Origin: Acidobacteriota bacterium
GTDB taxonomy: Bacteria > Acidobacteriota > Blastocatellia > UBA7656
DNA: 64,000 bases
Direction: 5' to 3'
NCBI GenBank assembly: GCA_038040445.1
Contig: JBBPIG010000025.1
Location: 29,301-93,300 of the forward strand
Shown here: positions 38,141 to 47,006 of the stretch, piece by piece
How the letters are laid out: each line of letters opens with the position of its first letter
Position numbering within the stretch: the stretch's first letter is position 1
Program-made: the position numbers and the translations under genes
The notes under the pieces: generated by a model
The model's database searches: none
Told to the model about the DNA's origin: nothing
The model's input: only the letters and a program-made list of their open reading frames with translations

Positions 38141-38455
38141 ATGGAGATGGAGAAGACATTCTACGTGGTCACCTTCAAGCCCGCTTATCTGGAGCTTCTG
38201 CGGGAGAAGACCTCTCGCCCCGAGGCTCCGCGCGAAGAAGGTGAGGAGATCGGGACCCACCGAATGATCGTCGCAATCACTCAGGGTGGATTCGGTCAGG
38301 ACGTCGTGGACGACGAACGGCAAGCGAAGGAACGATTTCTCGAGTATCTCTTTTTCTCGAGCGATGTCGATCTGGCGCGAACGGCTGAGGTCTTCGATCA
38401 GTATTTCGAGATGGAGCAGGCCGGCGAGTTTGTCGACCTCGATGAAGAGGTATGA
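38141..38455 (+). CDS. Hypothetical acidic protein
   Basis: A 104-residue, strongly acidic protein (pattern MEMEKTFYVVTFKPAYLELL, ending EFVDLDEEV) of unrecognised family, with mixed alpha/beta character and no signal. ATG at 38141 and a second at 38147 are equal start candidates; neither has a ribosome-binding site, and tract D is directly upstream. It converges on the minus-strand CxxCH gene. Confidence 0.6.
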   Translation: MEMEKTFYVVTFKPAYLELLREKTSRPEAPREEGEEIGTHRMIVAITQGGFGQDVVDDERQAKERFLEYLFFSSDVDLARTAEVFDQYFEMEQAGEFVDLDEEV

Positions 38456-38490
38456 ACGTGCGCTTCGGTTGATAATCAAAGACTGCGGAA

Positions 38491-39642
38491 TCACTCAATC
38501 GGCCGGGTAAAAGGGAAGGGCTCGGAAAGCGTGCCGTCCGGATTCTTTACCTTGAGCGTTACCGGAATGCCTTGCGGTATCTTCTTTCCTGCCTTCTTGC
38601 ACCTGAGCAAGTGCGAAAAGTCCTCGTCGTTCAAAGTTCCTTGGTCTACCTCATCAAGAAAGACGATGGCGCCCATCTGGAAGCTCTCGCCAAACACCAG
38701 CAGTTTCTTTCCGTTGACCGAAGCGCTGAATATCTTGGGCAGCGTAGCTGACCCGTCGCCCGTTATTGTGAACGCGTCGCTGAGGGCCTGAACCGCGTCG
38801 CCCGACTTTTTGCCCACCAGGATTCGAATCACGGCGTGGGTAGTTGGAGTGTTCGGAACCGTCCAATCGTGACTGGTAACCTGCGGATCGGTCGTGAAGG
38901 CAACCAGGTTCGTTATCGGGAATGTCGCCCCGTCATCGGTTGAGTAACGCAGCTCGATGTTGTCGATGTTTGTTGGCCCGGTCGTGGCCCAATTGATCAT
39001 GAAGTGGGAACCGGCCGGCAGCACCAGGCCACCCGGTTGTGATTGCAACGAAACGGTCACTGCGCTGGTCGGGGAATCGGAGGAGAGGTTGCTGGTGTAG
39101 ATATAGTCCTCCTGATTGGTTCCGTCGCCGTTGGCTGCGTTGCCGGCAAACCAAAAGCGAACCGTGCCGATGTCAGTGGAAGGCGCAGTCCACCGAACTT
39201 GCCACGTTCGACTAGCCGCGCCGTTGGGAAAAGTTCCAATCTCGGCATGCTCGATGTATTGCCTTCCTCCGATGCCCGTCTCCAGGTTCACCAGCGTGTC
39301 GGAAGCCAGCGACGCAAGAGTCCCGGCTCTGTTCCCCTTCTGATCGATCGCCGTAAGCTGGAAGCCGAACCTCTTACGTTTGTTCTGTTGCTGTTGGACG
39401 GTCACCATCAGCGTGTATTGTTCTCCCGGGGTGTAGATCGAAGGCACTCCATCTATACGAACGCTGCCTGACCCGACATTTGGATCGTGAAAAGTATCGT
39501 GGCACGCGGTGCAGTTGCCAAGATCACCCGGCGCGTTGGTGTAACCCGCATCCGGGCCGGTGACCTTAGCGTAAGCCACGGCAGTCACAAACAAGATCAC
39601 AACGACTGATTGCAGCTTTCGTGTACCGTACAGCCCAAACAT
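38491..39642 (-). CDS. Secreted CxxCH protein with choice-of-anchor-V/Reeler-like and IPT/TIG-like domains
   Basis: A 383-residue protein with a signal peptide (residues 1-24, hydrophobic VVVILFVTAVAYA). Just after it NCTACHDTFHD carries a single c-type heme attachment motif (CTACH). Then comes a Reeler/choice-of-anchor-V-like beta domain (about 50-185; YTPGEQYTLMVTV, FWFAGNAANGDGTNQEDYIY), a middle beta domain, and a C-terminal IPT/TIG-like domain (PKIFSASVNGKKLLVFGESF). The heme motif is at the mature N-terminus. It lies about 90 bases after a DUF1501 gene on the same strand and could be its electron partner; this is inference. Confidence 0.75.
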   Translation of the reverse strand: MFGLYGTRKLQSVVVILFVTAVAYAKVTGPDAGYTNAPGDLGNCTACHDTFHDPNVGSGSVRIDGVPSIYTPGEQYTLMVTVQQQQNKRKRFGFQLTAIDQKGNRAGTLASLASDTLVNLETGIGGRQYIEHAEIGTFPNGAASRTWQVRWTAPSTDIGTVRFWFAGNAANGDGTNQEDYIYTSNLSSDSPTSAVTVSLQSQPGGLVLPAGSHFMINWATTGPTNIDNIELRYSTDDGATFPITNLVAFTTDPQVTSHDWTVPNTPTTHAVIRILVGKKSGDAVQALSDAFTITGDGSATLPKIFSASVNGKKLLVFGESFQMGAIVFLDEVDQGTLNDEDFSHLLRCKKAGKKIPQGIPVTLKVKNPDGTLSEPFPFTRPIE

Positions 39643-39735
39643 AACCTGTCATCCTTCACATCCCGAGCTTGCCGCTCGCTTGTTGGCCAGATGAGTCGCA
39701 GGACCTGCGCGGCCAAACTCATCCTCCCGACGGCG

Positions 39736-41067
39736 CTAGCCCAGGAACCCCAAGTTGGGATAATTCGCTCCAAGTATCGACTGCGAATCCGCGCCGAGCC
39801 ACTTGTCTAAAATCGTCGAATACATGGAACGGAAATCGACCTTGAACTTCATGTTGCCGGCGTTGTCGAGATCGCTGAGCGAAGGCTGCTCGCCGTAGAG
39901 CCCGCCATGCACCGGATTGCCGATGACAAACAACGGCGTCTGCGTCCCGTGATCGCATCCCTTGGAAGCATTCTCGTTGGGACGCCGGCCGAACTCGGTC
40001 CAGTTCATGATTACAACATTATCGGCGAGGTTGTGGGCCGCCAGATCGTCGTAAAAAGTCTTCACCCCGAGCGAGAAGGCCTTCAACAAGGTTGCGTGCT
40101 GACCTTTTGTCTTATCGGTAAAATTGTCCGCAGTCGTGCCGATCTCCTGCGAGTGATGATCGAAGCCGCCCAATCGCACGTAAAGCAGGTTCGCATCCGG
40201 GATAGTGATGATGAGCTGTGCAACCATCTTGAGCGCCGAAGCGAAACTTACAGCCGTGGCCGAGGGCTGGTTGTTGGTCGGATAGGTAGCCCCCGGCGTG
40301 TAGGTCCCAACGGCCGCCCTTATTTGCGCGGCGCCCTCTTCGGCATCGAACCCGGCTCTGGCGATGGCGTCGATGAAGCTGTTCGGTTGAAAGCTCCGGG
40401 TGCTGGTCGATTTAAAGGTGTTTAGCTGATTGTTCTTGTCTCCGGCAAACCGCGCATCAGTCTGAAATGTGTAGTTGACGAAGGGATCACTTCCACCGGC
40501 CGGCGCAATGTTGGGGATCACGACCTTGTCCGCATGAAGGGTCTTGGGTAGCACGTTCCCGATAGAAACAGCCGACAACCCGGGCTTACCAATCAGCTTC
40601 TGGTCGGCGTACCTTCCGAGCCACCCGCTCCCCGCGCCGGTTAGATTGGCCGTCTGCCAGATGTCCATCGAGAAGAAGTGAGATAGGTTGGGGCTCGGAT
40701 AGCCCGCGCCAAGCACTATGGCTACGCGTCCCGCGTCGTAAAGCGATTTCAGTTCGCCCATCGCGGGATTCAAGCCGAACGGGTCGTTCCCGAGAATGGT
40801 GGACGCGCCGTTCTCGTCTTTGAGTTCCGTGTCTTTGAAACCGATAGTCGGACGAAGAGTCAAATAACGCGAATCGGTGTACGGCACTACCGTGTTGAGG
40901 CCATCGTTGCCACCCTCAAGCTGAATCACGACGAAAACTCTTCGATTCGGATCGGCCGCGGCTTGCTGACCCAGCGCCGCGCCGCCCATCCAAAGCCTGG
41001 GCATGATCAGACTGACGCTTACGGCTCCCGCGCTTCTCTTTATGAATTGTCTTCTGTTGATCGCCAT
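39736..41067 (-). CDS. DUF1501 protein with Tat signal (copy 1)
   Basis: A 443-residue protein. The N-terminus MAINRRQFIKRSAGAVSVSLIMP is a twin-arginine signal, so it is exported folded. The mature part is a sulfatase/alkaline-phosphatase-like fold of the DUF1501 family: VIQLEGGNDGLNTVVPY at the front and the GGFDHHSQEIG and DHGTQTPLFVIG segments later. GAGGAG lies four bases before the ATG. It starts 10 bases after the stop of the DUF1800 gene, the standard DUF1800-DUF1501 pair. Function unknown. Confidence 0.88.
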   Translation of the reverse strand: MAINRRQFIKRSAGAVSVSLIMPRLWMGGAALGQQAAADPNRRVFVVIQLEGGNDGLNTVVPYTDSRYLTLRPTIGFKDTELKDENGASTILGNDPFGLNPAMGELKSLYDAGRVAIVLGAGYPSPNLSHFFSMDIWQTANLTGAGSGWLGRYADQKLIGKPGLSAVSIGNVLPKTLHADKVVIPNIAPAGGSDPFVNYTFQTDARFAGDKNNQLNTFKSTSTRSFQPNSFIDAIARAGFDAEEGAAQIRAAVGTYTPGATYPTNNQPSATAVSFASALKMVAQLIITIPDANLLYVRLGGFDHHSQEIGTTADNFTDKTKGQHATLLKAFSLGVKTFYDDLAAHNLADNVVIMNWTEFGRRPNENASKGCDHGTQTPLFVIGNPVHGGLYGEQPSLSDLDNAGNMKFKVDFRSMYSTILDKWLGADSQSILGANYPNLGFLG

Positions 41068-41077
41068 AGCTCTCCTC

Positions 41078-42478
41078 CTAGTTCAACTGGAACTCCGGCA
41101 AGCACATGATCTGATGAACGAGGCCGCGAATCTTCTTATCGATCGTCGGGTCATCGTTCACGTAAGTCACCGGTTGCCCGTTGTCGCCCGTTTCCAGATA
41201 CGCGCGCAGCGTCCCGAGAGCCTCGCCGACACTCAGCGGCCCAAGCCTCGAGAGGAACCTCTTCACCGTCTTCTTGCTTGACGGCTTTGTGATGGGCCTG
41301 AGCTGATCGTTGGTAATGAACACGCCCGGATTGGTGAAGTTGCGGTTGCTCATGAATGTGTTTGCGAAGTTGAATCGCTCGAGCATGCTTGCGGTGTTGA
41401 CCCAGCCGAGGTTGAAGTCCCATCCGGCCACGTCTGGCGGACCAAACAGATCCTCGCCCATATTGCGCGACAACTGCGCCAGTGTGTTCGACCCTCGCGC
41501 ATTGGTCCCCGGATTGTAAGTTCCGCCGAGCATCCTGACCGCGCCGACAACCAGCTCGACCGGCTGCTTGACCAGGGAGAAGAATGCCCGCTCGCTGAAG
41601 AATTCATCCGACGTCAGGATCGCGCGAACGAGTTCTTTGACCGAATGATTGTTGTTCAAATATACCTTTGAAAAGCGGTCAATCGTACTCTTGTCCGCGG
41701 CGCTGCCGGTCAACGGGTAGACAAAGAAGTTGAATAGTTTCCAGGTCAGATATCGCGCCGTCGCGGGACGCGCGCTGATAATCGTGATCACGTCCTCGCC
41801 GGAGAAGTTCGCCTGCTGACCGTAGATCGTCTTCACGCTGTTGTCGTGCTGGTTAGCCTTGAGTTGAAAAGCAAACGGCGCTCTTCTCACGTAGTCCCAT
41901 CCTGTGAAAGCCTGGGCGACCGCCTTTACATCCTCCTCCGTGTAGTTCTGCTCGCCAGTGACCACGTCGTTGATTCCCATCGTGAACAGTTCCTGGAGTT
42001 CGCGCCCGAAATTCTCATTTGGCCTTCCAAGAACGTTGGTGATGTTGTCCAGCCAGATGAGCATCGCCGCGTCCTGCGAGACTTTCAGCAGCAAATTATC
42101 GAAGCGGTCCAGCGAGAATTGCCGAAGGAGCAGGTTCTGGTTCAACATGAAAAAGTCCTGCACCTTTGAACTCGAAGTGGCGAAGTGGTTATGCCAGAAG
42201 AGAGTCATCTTCTCCTCAAACTGGCGCTTCGTCGCGACCAGCCGCGTGAACCACCAACGCCGAATCTCGCCATTGGTTATGTCGCCTTGAGTCGAGAAGT
42301 CGAAGCTCGCGCTCAACAAGTTTTGGAGCGCCGTGTTGTCGATCTGGTTGAAGTTGATTAGATAATCAACGGCACCCTCGCGCCCGCGTGACGAGAGGTC
42401 ATCGATCTCGTCAGGGCTGCCACCAAAGCCCGCCCTTCTAAGCAAGTGAGCGCCTTCTTCGTAGCTTAGGCTCGCCAT
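41078..42478 (-). CDS. DUF1800 protein (copy 1)
   Basis: A 466-residue protein from ATG 42478 with AGGAGGAG just upstream. It begins at once with the domain motif EEGAHLLRRAGFGGSPDEI; further family features are WWFTRLVATKRQFEEKMTLFWHNHFATS and DVAGWDFNLGWVNTASMLERFNF. There is no signal peptide. It is therefore cytosolic or exported together with its Tat-bearing DUF1501 partner. A GTG or other start at 42532 adds unconserved residues and is not supported. Confidence 0.88.
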   Translation of the reverse strand: MASLSYEEGAHLLRRAGFGGSPDEIDDLSSRGREGAVDYLINFNQIDNTALQNLLSASFDFSTQGDITNGEIRRWWFTRLVATKRQFEEKMTLFWHNHFATSSSKVQDFFMLNQNLLLRQFSLDRFDNLLLKVSQDAAMLIWLDNITNVLGRPNENFGRELQELFTMGINDVVTGEQNYTEEDVKAVAQAFTGWDYVRRAPFAFQLKANQHDNSVKTIYGQQANFSGEDVITIISARPATARYLTWKLFNFFVYPLTGSAADKSTIDRFSKVYLNNNHSVKELVRAILTSDEFFSERAFFSLVKQPVELVVGAVRMLGGTYNPGTNARGSNTLAQLSRNMGEDLFGPPDVAGWDFNLGWVNTASMLERFNFANTFMSNRNFTNPGVFITNDQLRPITKPSSKKTVKRFLSRLGPLSVGEALGTLRAYLETGDNGQPVTYVNDDPTIDKKIRGLVHQIMCLPEFQLN

Positions 42479-42738
42479 AGGTTCTCTCCTCCTTGAGTTG
42501 ACTGGCAGCCGGCCGAGGCCGCCAGCACCCACCGATCATGCACTCTTTTTATGGCAAAAAATCTAAAGCTCAGCTTCCGGAAACCGATCTTGTGAGGAAG
42601 GGGGAACTCGGCCTGCACGGTCACCTGATCTACTTTAGATAGACGGGATCAGAATCAATCCCGTGTGTTCAGACTGTTGGGGGTAGTCAAAAGTCTGAAA
42701 AGTTCCTGTTCTCTACTGTCGCGACGCCGGATCGGCGC

Positions 42739-43254
42739 CTAACGCTTCAGCCGGCTTTCCCACTCCGCCCGCGTTGCAAACGCCTGTGGCGAAATCGCTC
42801 GCTGTACAGCAAGTATCCCGTCGAGATGATCGATCTCGTGTTGAAGCAGCTCGGACAGGTCACCTTCCGCTTCGATTGTCCGTTTCAATCCTTGGTCGTC
42901 CTGATAGTCGACACGAATCCGAGCGGCTCGCGAGACTCGCACCATCAGCTCAGGGAAGCTGAAGCAATCATCCCATAGCTCGATCTGGCTTTCGCTCGCC
43001 CACACGATCTGCGGATTCACAAGGGGGCTCGAAAACCCCGCTGGTTGCATTCGCACAAAGATCACACGCTTGAGCACCCCAATCTGCGGCGCAGCGATTC
43101 CTCTGCCATAGCCGGTAGCCTCGCGGAACGCGCCGAGCGTATCGCTAAGGTCGCGAACCAGGCGTCCGATCTCCGTCGACTGAACATCAGCGACTTCGAC
43201 AGACTTCTGCCAGAGCACCGGATTGCCTAGTTGTAGAATCTGTCTACTGGGCAT
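42739..43254 (-). CDS. def: Peptide deformylase, variant motif II
   Basis: A 171-residue deformylase, which removes the formyl group from nascent proteins. Motif I is GRGIAAPQ (residues 50-57), motif III is HEIDH (139-143) with both zinc histidines, and motif II reads DDCFS (95-99) where the family has EGCLS; the zinc-binding Cys97 is kept. The fold and metal site look intact. It lies between two DUF1800-DUF1501 pairs on the same strand and has no fmt beside it, so it may be a second copy rather than the housekeeping gene. Confidence 0.88.
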   Translation of the reverse strand: MPSRQILQLGNPVLWQKSVEVADVQSTEIGRLVRDLSDTLGAFREATGYGRGIAAPQIGVLKRVIFVRMQPAGFSSPLVNPQIVWASESQIELWDDCFSFPELMVRVSRAARIRVDYQDDQGLKRTIEAEGDLSELLQHEIDHLDGILAVQRAISPQAFATRAEWESRLKR

Positions 43255-43410
43255 GATTGTGACTTCGGATTAATCCGTTTCCCGGCCACTCCTCAGGTTC
43301 TTGTGAAAAATCCCCTCGCTTAACAGAGAGCACATTATACGTGCAAACCAGGGGGCACAACAGAGAGGTTCAGCGCCGGGCTCATCAAGCCAACATCCGC
43401 CGCGGCTCAA

Positions 43411-44706
43411 TTAACCGAGAAAACCGACGTTGGGATACTGGGCGCCGAGCACCGCCTTTGAGTCAGCGCCAAGCCATCTGTCCAGAATAGTCGCGTACAC
43501 CTCCCGGAAGTCTACGTTGAACTTCACGTTTCCGGCGGGGTCTAGTTCAGTCGCGGCCAGCGAAGGCTGGGCGCCATAGAGTCCGCTACGAACCGGATTG
43601 CCCAACACGAATATCGGCGCTGCGGTGCCGTGATCCGTCCCGAACGAAGCGTTCTCATCCGGGCGCCTTCCGAACTCCGACCATTGCATCATCAGCACGT
43701 CATCCGCCAGTCCGTGCTCCGTCAGATCGTCATGAAACAACTTGATCGCCTCCGAGAACCATTTAAGCAGAGTCGCGTGATCCCCAACACCCTTGTTGCC
43801 GCGATCGGCTTGCCTATCGCCAATCTGATCAGAGTGGCTATCAAACCCGCCCATCTGAACATATAGCAGCGATGCTTCGGGGACCGTGGTCATCAACTGA
43901 GCTACCATCTGCAATCCGGCCGCCAGCGGGTTGTTGGCCGGATACGCGATCGACGATTTGTAGTTGCTTATCGACTTCTGAACCTGCTGCGCGCCTCTGA
44001 CGGATTCGAAAGCAGTGTTGTTTATCGCTCCAATAAAGCTTCCGGTTGACAGCGTTCTGCCGGCCGCGAAGTTGAACGTGTTTGTCTGGTTGTTGTAGTC
44101 ACCTGGATAATTTGGATCCGCGATGAAGTTGTAAAGCGAGAAGTTTATGATGTTCGGAACGACGAATCTCTCAGCGCCGAAGCTCTTCGGTAAGTCGAGG
44201 CTTCCTATCGAGGCGGCCGTAAGACTCGGCTGGCCGATCAGCGCAAGGTCCGCGTACTTCCCAAGCCACCCCCTGCTCCCCACACCGTTGGGGTCGGCCG
44301 TGTGCCAAATATCCATAGACAAGAAGTGTGAGAGATTGGGATTGGGATAACCGACGCCAAGCACAATCGCGACACGGCCCTCATCATAGAGCGCCTTGAT
44401 CTCGCCCATCGCGGGATGCAGTCCAAACTCATTTGAGATGATCGTTGATGTTCCGTTGTTGGTCTTGAGTTCCGCGTCTCTGAACGCCAGTGTCGGGCGC
44501 AGGCTGTGGTACCGCGCATCGGTGTAAGGGACAACCGTGTTGAAGCCGTCGTTGCCGCCGGCGAGTTGTATCACCACGAGCTTACGCCTTGGGGTGAAGT
44601 CGATCTGTTCGCCTCGCGCGGCGGACAGCCAGAATTTTGGGATGACGATGCCCACCGTCACCATCCCGGCGCCACGCTTGATGAACTGCCTTCTCGTGAC
44701 CGGCAT
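43411..44706 (-). CDS. DUF1501 protein with Tat signal (copy 2)
   Basis: A 431-residue paralogue of copy 1, from ATG 44706 with GAGGGAG upstream. The signal MPVTRRQFIKRGAGMVTVGIVIP is twin-arginine. The motifs VVIQLAGGNDGFNTVVPY, GGFDSHSDQIG and DHGTAAPIFVLGNPV match copy 1. The pair shares many segments, so a duplication of the whole DUF1800-DUF1501 unit is likely. It starts 11 bases after the stop of DUF1800 copy 2. Confidence 0.88.
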   Translation of the reverse strand: MPVTRRQFIKRGAGMVTVGIVIPKFWLSAARGEQIDFTPRRKLVVIQLAGGNDGFNTVVPYTDARYHSLRPTLAFRDAELKTNNGTSTIISNEFGLHPAMGEIKALYDEGRVAIVLGVGYPNPNLSHFLSMDIWHTADPNGVGSRGWLGKYADLALIGQPSLTAASIGSLDLPKSFGAERFVVPNIINFSLYNFIADPNYPGDYNNQTNTFNFAAGRTLSTGSFIGAINNTAFESVRGAQQVQKSISNYKSSIAYPANNPLAAGLQMVAQLMTTVPEASLLYVQMGGFDSHSDQIGDRQADRGNKGVGDHATLLKWFSEAIKLFHDDLTEHGLADDVLMMQWSEFGRRPDENASFGTDHGTAAPIFVLGNPVRSGLYGAQPSLAATELDPAGNVKFNVDFREVYATILDRWLGADSKAVLGAQYPNVGFLG

Positions 44707-44717
44707 CGGTTCTCCCT

Positions 44718-46175
44718 CTAGTTGAGCTGGAACTCGGAGAGGCACATGATCAGATGGATCAACCCGCGCACCTTCTTATCGATGGTAAGATCGTCGGGCG
44801 CAAAGCCGGCCGAGTTGCCGCCGTCGTCGCTTTCAAGATAGTTTCGGAGCGCAGCCACTATCTCACTCCCGACATCGAGCGGCCCTAAAATTGACAGTAG
44901 CTTCTTTACAGTCTTCTTCGAGTTCTTCTTCGCTAAAGACCTCAATTGCTCTTGTGACAACCACAATCCCGGCGCATTCAGATCGCGCGTCCTGTTGATT
45001 GCCAGCAGATCTGCGTAGGTGAATCGGTTGAGCAGCGTCGACGTGTTGATCCACCCGAGATTGAGCTTCCACCCGGACACGTCGGGCGGGTTGAACAACT
45101 CTTGCCCCAGGAATATCGAGACCGCAGGCAGTATGTTGTTCGAGGCTGCTTCTCGCGCCGATGCCCCGGGATTGTACCTTGCGCCGAGCATGCGGATGGG
45201 GCCAACTATGATCTCGACAGGTGACTTCACCAGAGCGAACCGCGCACGCTGGCTGAAGAACTCATCCGAAGTGAATATGGCACTCACAAGCTCTTTGATC
45301 GAATGGTTGCGGTTCATGTAAACATCTGCGAACTTCTCAATCGTCGCGCGGTCAATAGCTTCGCCCAACGGATAGACAAAGAAATCGAAGAGCTTCTTGA
45401 CGACGTATCGCGCAGTTGCGCGGCGCGCGCAAATCACCCCGATCACATCCGCACCGTCAAGGTTCCCAGTCCGCGCCCATTGTGTGCCACCGTAGATGGT
45501 CTTGGTGGTGTTGTCGTGCTCTGGAGGGTTCACGATGAACTGGTAGCTGAATGGGTTGGGATCATTTCGCGGGTGAAAGAACTTCCATCCGGTGAAGGCT
45601 CGCGCGATCTCTTTTACATCTTGCTCGGTGTAGTTCGGCTCGCCAGTCACCGCGTCGGTGATGCCCATCGTGAAAAGCTCCTGAAGCTCGCGAGCGAAGT
45701 TCTCGTTCGGCTTGCCGCGCACGTTGGTAATTCCGTCGAGCCACAGAAGCATCGCGGGATCCTGTGCAACTCTTAAGAGCAGGCTCTCGAACTGGTCCAG
45801 CGCGTGACTGCGGAGGGTCAGGTTTTGATTGTAGACAAAAAGATCGCCTGTCTTTGACGCTGATGTAGCGAAGTGGTTGTGCCAGAAGAGAGTCATCTTC
45901 TCTTCGAACGGGCGGCGGGTATACGTCATCCGGGTGAACCACCATCGCTGAAGCTCGCCTCGGTTGAACCTCGGAAAGTCGAACGGGTCCGAAAAATCGA
46001 AACTACTCCGCAGCATATCCTCCATTGCGCGATTGTCGATCTGCTCGTAGTTAATCAGGAGGTCGACAGCGCCTTCGCGGCCGCGTGAGGTGATGTCATC
46101 GATTTCGGCAGGGCTCCCGCCGAACCCCATTCGTCTGAGGAGATGAGCGGCCGCATCGTATGTAATACCCGCCAT
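44718..46175 (-). CDS. DUF1800 protein (copy 2)
   Basis: A 485-residue paralogue of copy 1. The start is MAGITYDAAAHLLRRMGFGG and the family segments WWFTRMTYTRRPFEEKMTLFWHNHFATS, VSGWKLNLGWINTSTLLNRF and a C-terminal QLN ending are shared. TAGGAG lies nine bases before the ATG. No signal peptide. First gene of a minus-strand run that continues through DUF1501, deformylase and the second pair. Confidence 0.88.
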   Translation of the reverse strand: MAGITYDAAAHLLRRMGFGGSPAEIDDITSRGREGAVDLLINYEQIDNRAMEDMLRSSFDFSDPFDFPRFNRGELQRWWFTRMTYTRRPFEEKMTLFWHNHFATSASKTGDLFVYNQNLTLRSHALDQFESLLLRVAQDPAMLLWLDGITNVRGKPNENFARELQELFTMGITDAVTGEPNYTEQDVKEIARAFTGWKFFHPRNDPNPFSYQFIVNPPEHDNTTKTIYGGTQWARTGNLDGADVIGVICARRATARYVVKKLFDFFVYPLGEAIDRATIEKFADVYMNRNHSIKELVSAIFTSDEFFSQRARFALVKSPVEIIVGPIRMLGARYNPGASAREAASNNILPAVSIFLGQELFNPPDVSGWKLNLGWINTSTLLNRFTYADLLAINRTRDLNAPGLWLSQEQLRSLAKKNSKKTVKKLLSILGPLDVGSEIVAALRNYLESDDGGNSAGFAPDDLTIDKKVRGLIHLIMCLSEFQLN

Positions 46176-46556
46176 CGGCTTACACTCCTACGAGTCTGCG
46201 CGAAGGCCAACCATAGCTTGCTTCTGCGTTGCTGACGACAACCATTAGTCGCATAAACGCTCGCTCTATATGACAAGAGCTAAGCCGCAACACGTACAAT
46301 TTGTTCGGTTGCCGGCAGGCTCACATTGTAACTGAGGCACGCGTTTCATCAACACAAATCCGGTGCGTTCCAGGCGAGGATACGATTGGATTCGACCGTT
46401 TTCCTTCAAGCCATTATGTTATGGAAATCCTCGATCGAGAGCTCCGGCATCTTGCAGGTTTTCTGTTGTATGGAAAACGCCGGGTGGTGTATTCTATGCA
46501 GTCGTAGTTCGAGTGATGCTGCAGGACCTGGAGCATCGCGAAAGGAGAACCAGCTT
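46176..46556. other. Divergent intergenic region DUF1800 / PilZ
   Basis: About 380 bases between divergent genes; no gene is supported. On the plus strand TTGTAT (46466-46471) and TATTCT (46490-46495), 18 bases apart, are a possible promoter for the PilZ gene. Confidence 0.45.
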
Positions 46557-46874
46557 ATGAGTGCTGTGGGTGCTTGTGCCCCCGCCGGTGACCGGACCGA
46601 GCTTAAGAACTTTCTACGCGCCCGTTGCGAGGTGAATGGAAATGGCCGTGATTGCAGGATTCGCAATCTCACTCCGCATGCGGTCTTCGTCGACAGCTTC
46701 GTTCCCGCCCTTACTGGAACAAGCGTCACGCTGCGATTTCGACTCCCCAACGGCCACCAGGTATGTACGACCGGCGTCGTGAGCGATCACAAATTTCAAG
46801 TCGGCTTCAGCGTCGACTTCATCGAGCTATCCGATCAGGACCGCGATCAGATCAACGGCCTAGTGGCTCGATAA
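46557..46874 (+). CDS. PilZ-like domain protein
   Basis: A 105-residue protein from ATG 46557, with AAGGAG nine bases upstream. It reads as a single PilZ beta-barrel: NFLRARCEVNGNGRDCRIRNLTPHAVFVDS, then GTSVTLRFRLPNG and GVVSDHKFQVGFSVDF. The cyclic-di-GMP-binding residues (RxxxR and D/NxSxxG) are degenerate: the second motif is NLTPHA. It may not bind the nucleotide. Upstream in-frame starts are not supported. Confidence 0.7.
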   Translation: MSAVGACAPAGDRTELKNFLRARCEVNGNGRDCRIRNLTPHAVFVDSFVPALTGTSVTLRFRLPNGHQVCTTGVVSDHKFQVGFSVDFIELSDQDRDQINGLVAR

Positions 46875-46949
46875 TCGCGCGATAATCGGGCGATAATCGG
46901 CCGTCGCGTCTTCAGCCTTAACACTCGCGCCAGGCGCGCTTCCAATTCA

Positions 46950-46977
46950 AAAGGGGTGGCACCGAGGCCACCCCTTT
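46950..46977. terminator. Bidirectional intrinsic terminator
   Basis: A perfect 11-bp stem, AAAGGGGTGGC and GCCACCCCTTT, with a six-base loop. A-run on the left and T-run on the right allow it to end both the PilZ transcript and the convergent TolC-like transcript. Confidence 0.8.
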
Positions 46978-47006
46978 AGCTTCGCAATTTCCTTAAAGTC
47001 AGTAGT

